A stretch of DNA of 60,760 nucleotides from Acholeplasma sp. Lineage in GTDB: Bacteria; Bacillota_I; Bacilli_A; Acholeplasmatales; Acholeplasmataceae. Positions within the stretch are counted from its first letter, which is position 1, and each line of letters opens with the position of its first letter. The stretch lies in the NCBI GenBank assembly GCA_003605085.1, contig QZKD01000023.1, positions 1 through 60,760 of the forward strand, written 5' to 3'. The notes below the pieces were generated by a model. The model had not been told where the DNA came from, did not search any database, and worked only from the letters and a program-made list of their open reading frames with translations. This document shows positions 16,137 to 25,183 of the stretch, piece after piece. The position numbers were made by a program, and so were the translations under genes.

Positions 16137-17397
16137 GATGAGGGTTGCAGCCTACGCTAGAGTTTCAAGTGGTAAAGATGCTATGCTTCACTCGCTTTCT
16201 GCTCAAGTTAACCATTATAAGAAACTGATCCATGATAATAGTGAGTGGTCATTTGCTGGTGTATATGCAGATGAAGCGTTAACTGGTACTAAAGATTCAC
16301 GATTGGAGTTTCAAAATTTACTTGAGGATAGTAGAGCGGGGAAGATAGATATGATCATCACCAAATCGATATCAAGATTTGCTCGAAACACAGTCATTTT
16401 ATTAGAAACCGTTAGAGAATTGAAGTCATTAGGTATTGATGTGTTCTTTGAGGAACAGAACGTGCATACCTTGAGCGGTGAAGGTGAAATGATTCTAACG
16501 TTCCTTGCGACATTTGCTCAAGAGGAATCCAGAAGCACATCGGAGAACATGAAATGGAGAATCAAGAAAGACTTTGAGCAAGGTATTCTATGGGGCGGCA
16601 AACCATGTTTAGGATATGCACTTGAAGACAAACGTTTCATCGTAATACCAGATGAAGCTAAGATCGTACAACAGATTTATCAATTATACATTGCTGGATA
16701 TGGTGCCGATACAATCGGCAAAATCCTTGATGAACGAGGTATCATTCCGAAGAATTCAGCAAAATGGAATAGATCAAGCATCATGACCATATTATCCAAC
16801 TATAACTTCACAGGCGATCTGATACTTCAAAAGACATTTAGAGAGAATCACTTATCTAAAAGAAAAATCATCAATTCAGGTGAGCTTGACCAGTATGCAG
16901 TTAAAAAGAATCATGAGGCGATTATTAGCAAGGATCTATTTGATAAAGTTCAAGAAATAAGAAAACAACGAGCTGAAAGAATCAAACCAAGAATAAATAA
17001 AAAACCTCAAGCTTTCAAGGGCATGATAAAGTGTGGGATTTGTGGTAAAGCATATACACATAAATCTACACCTCATAATGAAATCTGGAAATGTTCACTT
17101 TCAGTAACGAAAGGAATAGAAGCTTGCCCATCTAAACAAGTACCAGACAGAGAAATTAAAAAAGCTGCTAAAACAATATTGAAAATTAGATCCTTTGATG
17201 AAGAAGTATTCAAATCAAAAGTTAAGCAGGTAATCGTGATACCCGAAAACAATCTTATTTTTCAATTTAAAGATGAAACAAGTGTTGAACAGACTTGGAA
17301 CAAAAGCTCAAGAAGTGAAACTTGGACGCCTGAAATGAGGGAAAAAGCAAGAATCAGAGCACTTAAACAACATAAAGGAGGTGTTCATCATGGCTAA
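16081..17397 (+). CDS. Large serine recombinase 1 (438 aa)
   Basis: The N-terminal resolvase domain contains AAYARVSS with catalytic Ser near residue 29, then YADEALTGTKDSRLEFQNLL, ITKSISRFARNT and FAQEESRSTSENM. These are all conserved catalytic-core motifs. A recombinase domain (about 175-280) and a zinc ribbon (CGICGKAYTH...WKCS) follow. It catalyses site-specific integration or excision. The coiled-coil segment normally inserted in the zinc domain is very short or absent. ATG 16081 follows GAGGAGG. It overlaps the start of recombinase 2 slightly, so both are made together. Confidence 0.93.
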   Translation: MMIKKTVTKVNALPKLASKMRVAAYARVSSGKDAMLHSLSAQVNHYKKLIHDNSEWSFAGVYADEALTGTKDSRLEFQNLLEDSRAGKIDMIITKSISRFARNTVILLETVRELKSLGIDVFFEEQNVHTLSGEGEMILTFLATFAQEESRSTSENMKWRIKKDFEQGILWGGKPCLGYALEDKRFIVIPDEAKIVQQIYQLYIAGYGADTIGKILDERGIIPKNSAKWNRSSIMTILSNYNFTGDLILQKTFRENHLSKRKIINSGELDQYAVKKNHEAIISKDLFDKVQEIRKQRAERIKPRINKKPQAFKGMIKCGICGKAYTHKSTPHNEIWKCSLSVTKGIEACPSKQVPDREIKKAAKTILKIRSFDEEVFKSKVKQVIVIPENNLIFQFKDETSVEQTWNKSSRSETWTPEMREKARIRALKQHKGGVHHG

Positions 17398-18973
17398 GGT
17401 TACAGTCATTCCATCTACGATTCACCCATTAACACAAATGCCACTTAATCAAATGGCAGTTAAGAAAGTCGCAGCCTATGCGAGAGTTTCTACCAACTCA
17501 GACGAACAATATACTAGCTATGAAGCTCAAGTCACCTATTACAAGAAGTTTATAGAAGATAAGCCAGATTGGGAGTATATTAACGTTTATGCAGATGAAG
17601 GTATCTCTGGGACTAATACAAAAAGACGTGTAGGCTTTAATAAAATGATCGCAGACGCATTAAATGGAAAGATAAATCTAATCATTACTAAGTCCATATC
17701 AAGATTCGCAAGAAATACATTAGACACCATATCTTATGTTAGAAAACTAAAAGATAACGGTGTTGAAGTGTTTTTTGAAAAAGAAAATCTCTGGACGCTA
17801 GATCCCAAAAGTGAACTCATATTAACGATCATGGCATCAATCGCTCAAGAAGAATCACGTTCAATCAGTCAAAACGTGACATGGGGTAAGAGAGTCGGCT
17901 TTCAACAGGGTAAAGTTTCATTTGCTTATAAATCGTTTCTAGGCTATAAGAAAGAAGATGAAAAGATTGTGATTGATGAAGATCAAGCAGAGATTGTCAA
18001 AATGATTTATAAGATGTTTTTGGTTGAAGGAAAGACTGCAACAGGCATAGCAAACTATCTAAAGTCAAAACACATCAAAACGCCAACAGGAAAAACAACT
18101 AACTGGACAAAGAATACTGTAAACTCAATACTTACCAATGAGAAGTATAAAGGTGATGCACTGCTTCAAAAGACATTTACTGATAACTATCTCGATCATA
18201 AAATGGTTAAGAATAACGGACAAATTCCTCAATATTACGTTGAAAATAGTCATCCAGCGATCATTGACAGAGATATGTGGGAACTGGTTCAAATTGAGCT
18301 TGAACGAAGAGATAAAATTGGTGCTAAGTACTCATCATCTGATGTATTCGCATCGAAACTCATCTGTGAAGATTGTGGTGGATTCTATGGCAAAAAGAAA
18401 TGGCACTCCAACAGTAAGTACTCAAGGTTCGTTTATCAATGTAATAACAAGTTCCATAAGCATAAAGAAAAATGCCAAACGCCTAATTTAGCAGAGGAAG
18501 ACATTAAACTTAAATTTATTAGTGCTTATAATCTTTCAATGGAAGATAAAGAAAGAATCATTGAAGATACATACGAAGTCATTGCACTATTAACTGATAC
18601 TAAAAAACTCGATGATGCTATCATTGAAATTGAAGAAGATATCATGGTAACTTCAGAAATTGTGAGTAGACTTGTCAATGAAAATTCAAAATCAGACATA
18701 GCGTTAGAAGATTACAATAAAAAGTATGAGGAGTTATCCAATCGATATGACAAACTTAAAAACAAACATACAGACTTGTTAAACGAAAGAAATGAAAAAG
18801 AAGGACAAGCACTTATAATGAAAGCTTTTATAAAAAACTTATCAGAGTCAGAAGATGAGCTTGATGAATGGAATGAGCGTATTTGGATGTTATTAGTTGA
18901 ACGAGCAACGGTTCACAGAGATTCGAGCATAACATTTAGGTTTCATAATGGAAATCAGATAAAGACTTATTAA
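17390..18973 (+). CDS. Large serine recombinase 2 (527 aa)
   Basis: The start is ATG 17390 after AAAGGAGGTG. The resolvase domain has AAYARVST with catalytic Ser near residue 34, YADEGISGTNTKRRVGFNKM, ITKSISRFARNTLD and IAQEESRSISQN. The zinc ribbon CEDCGGFYGKKKWH...CQTP is followed by a full coiled coil (about residues 410-480, used for synapsis in this family). As the last gene of the element it is probably the main integrase, placing the right attachment site just downstream. The first recombinase may be needed with it or may be a duplicated partner. Confidence 0.94.
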   Translation: MAKVTVIPSTIHPLTQMPLNQMAVKKVAAYARVSTNSDEQYTSYEAQVTYYKKFIEDKPDWEYINVYADEGISGTNTKRRVGFNKMIADALNGKINLIITKSISRFARNTLDTISYVRKLKDNGVEVFFEKENLWTLDPKSELILTIMASIAQEESRSISQNVTWGKRVGFQQGKVSFAYKSFLGYKKEDEKIVIDEDQAEIVKMIYKMFLVEGKTATGIANYLKSKHIKTPTGKTTNWTKNTVNSILTNEKYKGDALLQKTFTDNYLDHKMVKNNGQIPQYYVENSHPAIIDRDMWELVQIELERRDKIGAKYSSSDVFASKLICEDCGGFYGKKKWHSNSKYSRFVYQCNNKFHKHKEKCQTPNLAEEDIKLKFISAYNLSMEDKERIIEDTYEVIALLTDTKKLDDAIIEIEEDIMVTSEIVSRLVNENSKSDIALEDYNKKYEELSNRYDKLKNKHTDLLNERNEKEGQALIMKAFIKNLSESEDELDEWNERIWMLLVERATVHRDSSITFRFHNGNQIKTY

Positions 18974-19000
18974 GTTACCTATAAAAAAGGTGGCTTTTTA
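18972..19000 (+). terminator. Terminator after the recombinase genes
   Basis: AAGTTACCT (18972-18980) pairs with AGGTGGCTT (18988-18996) through nine pairs including two G-U, then a T run. It marks the last transcript of the prophage. Confidence 0.7.
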
Positions 19001-19583
19001 TTTATTATTTTTTTGAGAACGAGGTTTATTAAACCTAAATTACATATTTGTTGCAACAGGAAAATCCGGTAAGTCAAAATAGATTAAGTTAGATGAAGTC
19101 GATATAACTCAATTGGAGATATACAATCGCGGGGGTGACATGGGAAAGTTGTTATAACTTTTCGAGTATTTTTGACTTCTCCCTTCAGGTCTTTTAGATC
19201 ATTACCTGTTTGGTGACTGCTCTCTAATTTGCCTTTATGTCTGGGAATGTAGGTCATACAGTGTCATGCTGATATTGTGATGATTGAGAGTGTTCCCAAA
19301 TTGAGTAGCTTGAGGATGTCCTATATTGACATTTATATTTGTAAATTAAAACTGTAATGCACATTGTTTGTAATCCGAAATTTCGACTCCCATATAATTG
19401 TATTTGAGTAATAAAAATACGACTCACTACACTACTTTGATAGAATCATTATCATATAGCGTTTTTGTTTTGAATAAAAATAATATATGTGTTCGCTCTT
19501 CCCATGTGCATTTACATAGGTCAACTACATGTTGGCTATATGAGTAAAGGTATAAAAATGAATTGATACACATGTTTAAAATG
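19001..19583. other. Non-coding stretch at the prophage right boundary
   Basis: No convincing gene is present. The right attachment site should lie here, because the recombinase gene ends the element and a chromosomal-looking operon begins at 19728. One short piece (19053-19157) reads like protein: ATGKSGKSK, stop, then IKLDEVDITQLEIYNRGGDMGKLL, stop. It could be the broken end of a target gene or a decayed mobile gene. The rest shows scattered stops in all frames. I see no repeat that I can name as the attachment core without the left end. Confidence 0.4.
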
Positions 19584-19612
19584 TTGCATATGTTACATTA
19601 TTGTGATATTAT
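19584..19612 (+). promoter_or_regulatory. Promoter of the TetR-lipid operon
   Basis: TTGCAT (19584-19589) and TATTAT (19607-19612) are 17 bases apart, about 115 bases upstream of the TetR start. Confidence 0.5.
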
Positions 19613-19627
19613 GTTTATTGAGTTATT

Positions 19628-19640
19628 TGAAACGATTTCA
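19628..19640. promoter_or_regulatory. Candidate operator for the TetR regulator
   Basis: TGAAA-CGA-TTTCA is a perfect inverted repeat just downstream of the -10 box, close to the expected transcript start. A TetR dimer bound there would block its own operon. Only one copy was seen. Confidence 0.4.
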
Positions 19641-19727
19641 GAAAAAAGAAATCAGGGGTTTACGATAAGTCATCTTATATCATGAAGGTAAAATACTCTA
19701 ATGCTGTATTATAGGGAGGATAAACGA

Positions 19728-20270
19728 ATGAATCGACAAATCTACAAAACAAAGAACGTTATTTTCGAAGCACTTCTTAGAAAAATGCAAGTGAAAAACT
19801 ACCATGAAATTACAATTATTGAAATCACAGAAGATGCTGATGTGGCTAGACTTTCTTTTTATAGACACTTCAAAACAAAAGAGGATATTATTCTTTTTAA
19901 GTTTAAAGATATTATTGATAAAATTGTAAGAAAAATTTTTGCCACTGGTATGGATATTCCAAAAGAAATTTTAGAATTGATACTTGGAGTAATCGAAAGT
20001 TATAAGTCTACATTCAACGTGATTATCAAACATAATCTATATGGGTTAATCGTTCAATCCTTTAGTTCAGATATTAGAGTAATCACAAAAAAAATAACCA
20101 ATCTTGAAGATTCTGACGCTTATCTACTAACATTTTATGAGGGAGCACTTATAAATCTTTTAATTGAATGGGTTAGTAATGAAAATGCAGTTTCAAAGAA
20201 TGAGTACTTGAAAATTATTGATAACATTTTCAATAAACAACGACTGTTGCTAAAAACTAATAATATATAG
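19728..20270 (+). CDS. TetR-family transcriptional regulator
   Basis: ATG 19728 follows AGGGAGG, so the upstream ATG at 19701 is not used. The 180-residue product has a TetR N-terminal domain: KTKNVIFEALLRKMQVKNYHEITIIEITEDADVARLSFYRHFKTKEDI, with the typical DVARLSFYRHFKTKEDI recognition helix and turn. The C-terminal ligand domain is helical. It is the first gene of a co-directional cluster (patatin lipase, GT4, DegV, ABC exporter) and probably represses it. The ligand, perhaps a lipid or amphiphile, is inferred from the neighbours. Confidence 0.88.
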   Translation: MNRQIYKTKNVIFEALLRKMQVKNYHEITIIEITEDADVARLSFYRHFKTKEDIILFKFKDIIDKIVRKIFATGMDIPKEILELILGVIESYKSTFNVIIKHNLYGLIVQSFSSDIRVITKKITNLEDSDAYLLTFYEGALINLLIEWVSNENAVSKNEYLKIIDNIFNKQRLLLKTNNI

Positions 20271-20281
20271 GTGATACATTT

Positions 20282-21106
20282 ATGAATAAATTAGGAATCT
20301 GTTTGTCAGGTGGTGGTGCAAGAGGTGCATATCAAATTGGCGCATTACAGGCACTTAAAGAATTAGGAATCTTAGATAGAACTGTAGCATTTTCCGGTGC
20401 TTCAATCGGCGCAGTGAATGCCACGTTTGTTACAACCGATGCAATGGATATTGCGAAAGAACTATGGTTTAATGTTCCAGAAAATCCTTTAGGCGATAGC
20501 CCATCAATAGTTAATACGCTAAGAGATCAAAAACTTAAAGTCATTGATAGTGGTTTATTTTCAATTAAGAAACTAAATCAATTGCTAGAAGAAAACATTG
20601 ATTTTGATTTACTAAAAACCAAGGACATTTTTATTGCGGTCGCTGATACAGGAGATGCTGAAAAAGGGATAATTGATTTGTTAAGATCAACAATCGCTCA
20701 TTATATTCAAAAGGATTCCAAAATCCAATATATTCCCCTCAAGGGACTCAACAAAGAATTACAGATTGATACAGTGGTAGCATCCTGTTCAATTCCTGTT
20801 GTTTTTCCTCCAATTGTAAGCAACAACAGGAAATATCGAGATGGAGGGTATTTTGACAATACGCCAATAAAGCCTTTAATCGACTTTGGTTGTGACGAGA
20901 TTATCTGCATCACTATTTCCATGTTGTCATCAATACGTTCGACAAGACAGAAATACAAAAACATAAAGATTCACGAAATAAAAGCAACAAGAAAATTAGG
21001 GAAAGTACTTGATTTTTCATCTGACCATTCAAAAAAGTCTTATGAATATGGATATCGTGATACGATGAGTTATTTTTCTAAAAATAACATAGTTTATGAT
21101 TTTTAA
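20282..21106 (+). CDS. Patatin-like phospholipase
   Basis: The 274-residue product has the glycine-rich oxyanion loop SGGGARGAYQIGAL (residues 9-22), the nucleophile motif GASIG with Ser41, and the Asp of the catalytic dyad in RDGGYFDNTP (about Asp187). Patatin-like enzymes release fatty acids from membrane lipids. It begins 11 bases after the regulator and is likely cotranscribed. No signal peptide is visible, so it acts from the cytoplasmic side. With a fatty-acid-binding DegV protein two genes later, fatty-acid recycling is a sensible inference. Confidence 0.9.
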   Translation: MNKLGICLSGGGARGAYQIGALQALKELGILDRTVAFSGASIGAVNATFVTTDAMDIAKELWFNVPENPLGDSPSIVNTLRDQKLKVIDSGLFSIKKLNQLLEENIDFDLLKTKDIFIAVADTGDAEKGIIDLLRSTIAHYIQKDSKIQYIPLKGLNKELQIDTVVASCSIPVVFPPIVSNNRKYRDGGYFDNTPIKPLIDFGCDEIICITISMLSSIRSTRQKYKNIKIHEIKATRKLGKVLDFSSDHSKKSYEYGYRDTMSYFSKNNIVYDF

Positions 21107-21159
21107 AAGATTGGCTTTAACAATTTTTTAAACCGCTTTATTGATGGAGGTGCGATAAG

Positions 21160-22323
21160 ATGAGTAAGCGATTAGCTATTGGTTTTTTTACTGATGTATT
21201 TTTTCCGATGATAGACGGTGTAGTCAACGTTGTACATAATTACGCAAAAAAGTTATCGATAGATTCAGATGTATATGTTTTCGCTCCTGACTACGGAGAA
21301 ATTAAAAACCTTGACCAATTGCCATACAAAGTCATAAGGACTAAATCAATCAAAATACCTAAGTTAGATTATAGGTTTTCAATGCCAACATTTGATATTA
21401 TCTTCAAGGATGATATCAATAAAATAAGATTGGACATAGTGCACATACATAGCCCATTTGCAATTGGTGTATATGGAATTCATTATGCGCGAACACATCA
21501 CATACCTGTAGTTGCTACGCTTCACAGTCAATATAAAAAAGATTTCTACGAGAGAATAAAAAACGAATATATAACTAAAATGGCCACAAAAGAACTTATG
21601 CGACGATTCAATAAATGTAATAGATTGCTTGCTGTAAATGAAGAGGTTGCAAAAGTATTTTATGAGTATGGTGCAAATGAAATGCCCAGGGTTATACATA
21701 ATGCAACTGATTTAGCACCGTTTATGAACAGCAGTTATATCAATGAACTCAAAGCAAAGTATCATATAGATTTCAGTCAAAAAGTGTTGATCTATGTGGG
21801 TAGATTGGATGCAATAAAAAATCTTGGATTTCTAATCGATTCACTGATTACCCTGAGAGATCTTCAGTTTGATTTCAAGATGATTTTTGTTGGATCTGGG
21901 CCTTATGAAGAAACGATGAGAAAAAAAATTATTAAGAACGACTTAAACGATCGCGTTGTATTCACCGGAAGGATTGTGGATAGAATAGACTTAAGCGCTC
22001 ATTATAAACTTGCAAACCTTTTTCTACTACCTTCACTTTATGATTCATCTTCACTGGTTCAAATTGAAGCAGCAAGTCAGTATACACCAACCCTATTTAT
22101 TGAGAGAGCAGTTACTGCTTGCACGGTAAAAGACGGTATCAATGGATATCTTTCCCAGAATTCACCAAAAAAGTTTGCTGAGAAAATCATTACTATTTTT
22201 GACGATGATTTAGAGTATATGAGTATTTCGAACAATGCATTTAGAGACTTGTATGTAACGTGGGATAACATAGTGGATAAACTAAGAGAGATTTATTCAA
22301 ATCTTTTGAAATATGAAGATTAA
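21160..22323 (+). CDS. GT4 glycosyltransferase, diacylglycerol glycosyltransferase-like
   Basis: The 387-residue product has a GT-B fold of family 4. The acceptor-domain N terminus is LAIGFFTDVFFPMIDGVVNVVHNYAKKL, followed by DIVHIHSPFAIGVYGI and HIPVVATLHSQYKKDFYERI. The donor domain has IYVGRLDAIKNLGFLID and a PSLYDSSSLVQIEAASQ stretch in place of the usual E-x7-E motif. The N-terminal pattern matches alMGS-type enzymes, which make monoglucosyl-diacylglycerol in Acholeplasma. It probably glycosylates a membrane lipid. GATGGAGGTGCGATAAG supplies the ribosome site. Confidence 0.82.
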   Translation: MSKRLAIGFFTDVFFPMIDGVVNVVHNYAKKLSIDSDVYVFAPDYGEIKNLDQLPYKVIRTKSIKIPKLDYRFSMPTFDIIFKDDINKIRLDIVHIHSPFAIGVYGIHYARTHHIPVVATLHSQYKKDFYERIKNEYITKMATKELMRRFNKCNRLLAVNEEVAKVFYEYGANEMPRVIHNATDLAPFMNSSYINELKAKYHIDFSQKVLIYVGRLDAIKNLGFLIDSLITLRDLQFDFKMIFVGSGPYEETMRKKIIKNDLNDRVVFTGRIVDRIDLSAHYKLANLFLLPSLYDSSSLVQIEAASQYTPTLFIERAVTACTVKDGINGYLSQNSPKKFAEKIITIFDDDLEYMSISNNAFRDLYVTWDNIVDKLREIYSNLLKYED

Positions 22324-22340
22324 AGAAAGGTATGAGTTAT

Positions 22341-23225
22341 ATGAATAGACGATTAGTCATTAATACATCAACTGGGGGATTGGATTATTATCCGTATCCG
22401 CACAACATTGAAATCCTTCGCATAAAGGTTTCCATCCAGGGACGTGAATATGAAGACGGTACTACGCTTAAAGCAGACGAGTTTTATCGAAAACTAAATG
22501 AAGACAGAAATCTGCTTCCCAAGACAAGTCAGCCTTCAGTAGGTGAAATTGTTGATATGTTCCAAGGTTATTTTGACATGGGCGTGAAAGAGATAATAGT
22601 CGTAACACTTTCTTCTGAAATGAGCGGAACTTACAATGTTTGTGTTCTAGCTGCCAAAGAATTCGAGAACAAGATGAAAATAATCGTCTTTGATACAAAG
22701 ACAGTTTGTTTCTCAGAAGGTCTTTTCGCACTTGAAGCTGAAAAACTGCTGAATGAGGAAATACCTTTGGAAGTAATTGAGGAAAAGTTGATAGAAATGC
22801 GAAAAGCGAACACGATTTTTTTTGCCGTTGATTCACTAAACTATCTAGTTAAAAATGGTCGTCTTAGTAACGCTGCTGGTTTTGTAGGTAAAATGTTAAA
22901 ACTTAAACCAATTTTGCAGGTGCAGGAGTCGGGAAAAATTGTATCAATTGAGAAGATTCGGACAACACGTGCTGCACTTCAGTCAATTACAAGTAAGGTT
23001 AAAACTTTTACACATGGAAGGCCTTATCATGCTTATATTCTATATACTGGAAATCCCAAACTAAAATCTTATTTTATCCAAATTATTAAGGAAGATCTCG
23101 GACTAGTTGATTTGTATGAATCACCATCAACCCCTGTGGTTGGGGCTCATGTTGGACCAGATGTCATTGGTATCGGAATCTTCCTAGATCATGATTCTAG
23201 TTTGCCTCACATCGAGAAACTTTAA
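22341..23225 (+). CDS. DegV/FakB-family fatty-acid-binding protein
   Basis: The sequence shows INTSTGGLDYYP near the N terminus, LLPKTSQPSVGEI, VTLSSEMSGTYN and NGRLSNAAGFVGKMLKLKPIL, the standard DegV landmarks. Members such as FakB bind a fatty acid and present it to the FakA kinase. ATG 22341 is preferred (AAGG ten bases upstream); ATG 22332 is too close to that site. The length, 294 residues, is normal. Its partner kinase is not in this window. Placement after a patatin lipase and a lipid glycosyltransferase suggests lipid remodelling. Confidence 0.9.
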   Translation: MNRRLVINTSTGGLDYYPYPHNIEILRIKVSIQGREYEDGTTLKADEFYRKLNEDRNLLPKTSQPSVGEIVDMFQGYFDMGVKEIIVVTLSSEMSGTYNVCVLAAKEFENKMKIIVFDTKTVCFSEGLFALEAEKLLNEEIPLEVIEEKLIEMRKANTIFFAVDSLNYLVKNGRLSNAAGFVGKMLKLKPILQVQESGKIVSIEKIRTTRAALQSITSKVKTFTHGRPYHAYILYTGNPKLKSYFIQIIKEDLGLVDLYESPSTPVVGAHVGPDVIGIGIFLDHDSSLPHIEKL

Positions 23226-23351
23226 GCATTAAATGGCAAATAATTATGGTGTCCTACAAGTCTTTGTTGTAAAATGCTTGTCATCATATGAGAAAGTTAA
23301 TAAAAATTATAAGTGAGATACAATTGCTATGAGGAAGAAAGGATAATAATT

Positions 23352-24275
23352 ATGGAAGTTATTCGTGTGAAGAATTTCACTAAAGATTATGGTTTTAATC
23401 GAGGAGTATTTGATGCAAATTTTGATATATACAAGGGAGAAGTATATGGTTTTCTAGGACCAAATGGTGCTGGGAAGACAACTACTATTCGACATCTAAT
23501 GGGGTTTTCTAAACCAGATAGTGGTTCTACACAGATAATGGGGTTAGATTCATTTGAGCACCGAAGTAAAATTCTTAAATCAGTTGGGTACATTCCAGGT
23601 GAGTTAGCACTGCCAAGCGGGCTTACAGGATTTGAGTTCATTTCTATGATGAAAAAAATGAGAAACGTCAATGATGATTCAAGAATTAATCACCTTATTC
23701 AACTATTTGAGTTAGATGCTAGTGGCGATACAAAACGAATGAGTTTTGGAAACAAAAGAAAACTTGCAATCATTGTAGCATTTATGCACGATCCGGAGAT
23801 ATTAATACTTGATGAACCTACATCAGGATTAGACCCTGTGATGCAAGAGAAGTTTATCGAATTTATCAAAAATGAGAAGGCGAGGGGAAAAACGATTCTT
23901 CTCTCAAGTCATATTTTCAGCGAAGTTGAAGCATTGTGTGATCGTGTTTCTATTATTAAACATGGTCATATTGTGGATGAATTTCCAATGAGTAAGCTGA
24001 AACACAATGAGAATAAGACTTATGTGTTCAGATTTGAGAACAAAACAGATGCAAAAGATGCATTCGATAAATTATCAAAGTCAACTCAGTATCAAGTTGA
24101 ATCTATTGAGGAATGTCAACTGAAAGTAAATGTTCACGACACTAATATAAATAGATTACTCAGTGATTTAGAGGGCTTGAAGGTTATTGATTTTGAGTAT
24201 AATAGACTCACTCTAGAATCATATTTTATGACATACTATCACGATGAAATAAAGTTCGGAGGTATACAAAAATGA
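23352..24275 (+). CDS. ABC transporter ATPase 1 of a TetR-linked exporter
   Basis: ATG 23352 follows GAAAGGATAATAATT; an upstream start is not supported. The product has Walker A GPNGAGKTT (about residues 40-48), an atypical signature MSFGNKRKLAI, Walker B ILILDEPTSGLD and the H-loop in LLSSHIF. The C-terminal accessory domain (about 220-307) is typical of BcrA/ABC-2 systems. It has a sister ATPase directly after it. The gap of 126 bases after the DegV gene holds no terminator that I can see. Confidence 0.9.
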   Translation: MEVIRVKNFTKDYGFNRGVFDANFDIYKGEVYGFLGPNGAGKTTTIRHLMGFSKPDSGSTQIMGLDSFEHRSKILKSVGYIPGELALPSGLTGFEFISMMKKMRNVNDDSRINHLIQLFELDASGDTKRMSFGNKRKLAIIVAFMHDPEILILDEPTSGLDPVMQEKFIEFIKNEKARGKTILLSSHIFSEVEALCDRVSIIKHGHIVDEFPMSKLKHNENKTYVFRFENKTDAKDAFDKLSKSTQYQVESIEECQLKVNVHDTNINRLLSDLEGLKVIDFEYNRLTLESYFMTYYHDEIKFGGIQK

Positions 24276-25183
24276 GTGAAATCACCATTAAGGAGTTAAC
24301 TAAAGACTATGGACACTCACGTGGTGTTTTTAATGTCGAATTTGAAGTGAAAAAAGGTGAGATATTTGGTTTTATTGGAACCAACGGAAGCGGTAAAACT
24401 ACGACAATTCGTCATATCATGGGTTTTAGTAGACCAGACAATGGGACGATAAAAGTTAGGAATATTGATGCAACAAAGCATTCAACAGAAGTGAAAAAAT
24501 GGATTGGTTATGTTCCAGGAGAGATTGCATTTCCGGATTTGTCTACAGGAAAATCATTCATTGAATCACAAGCAGAACTTCTTAAACTAAAAGATTTTGA
24601 CTTAGCAAATCGACTAATCGATATTTTTAAGATTGATTTGCGAGTTAATCCTCGTAAAATGAGTAAAGGTATGAAACAAAAAACTGCAATTATTGCTGGA
24701 TTTATGAACAACTCAGACATTTTGATTCTTGATGAACCGACAACAGGATTGGATCCTCTAATGAGAGAGGAGTTTATGCATTTACTTGAGTATGAACGAA
24801 ATAAAGGAAAAACAATCTTTATTAGTAGTCATTTGTTTGATGAACTCGAAAACTTGTGTGATCGTGTGGCTCTTATCAAAGATGGACATATTGTAAGTAT
24901 CGCCAACATAAAAGAAATCAAACATCCAAATGAAAGAGAGTATAAGATTGAATTTAAGGACAAAGAAAATTATGAAGCATTTATCAAGTTGCCATTCACA
25001 TTTGATAATTATCGACCTGAGCAAAATCAAGTGTTTGTTATTGTAAAACGTGAGGAAATCCCTATATTTATTGCATCGTTAAGCAAATATAGTCTTAAGT
25101 TTGTGATAGAAATCAAATATAATTTAGAAAGATTTTTCAAAGATAAATTTAATTATAAAGAAATGGTTGGTGTTGAATTATGA
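24272..25183 (+). CDS. ABC transporter ATPase 2 of the same exporter
   Basis: The 303-residue product has Walker A GTNGSGKTT, signature MSKGMKQKTAI, Walker B ILILDEPTTGLD and the H-loop ISSHLF. Its start overlaps the stop of ATPase 1 and it ends overlapping the permease start, so all three form one unit. The two ATPases are clearly paralogous (shared KDYGxxRGVF near the N terminus and TTTIRHxMGFSxPD). They probably form a heterodimer on the permease. Confidence 0.92.
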   Translation: MSEITIKELTKDYGHSRGVFNVEFEVKKGEIFGFIGTNGSGKTTTIRHIMGFSRPDNGTIKVRNIDATKHSTEVKKWIGYVPGEIAFPDLSTGKSFIESQAELLKLKDFDLANRLIDIFKIDLRVNPRKMSKGMKQKTAIIAGFMNNSDILILDEPTTGLDPLMREEFMHLLEYERNKGKTIFISSHLFDELENLCDRVALIKDGHIVSIANIKEIKHPNEREYKIEFKDKENYEAFIKLPFTFDNYRPEQNQVFVIVKREEIPIFIASLSKYSLKFVIEIKYNLERFFKDKFNYKEMVGVEL

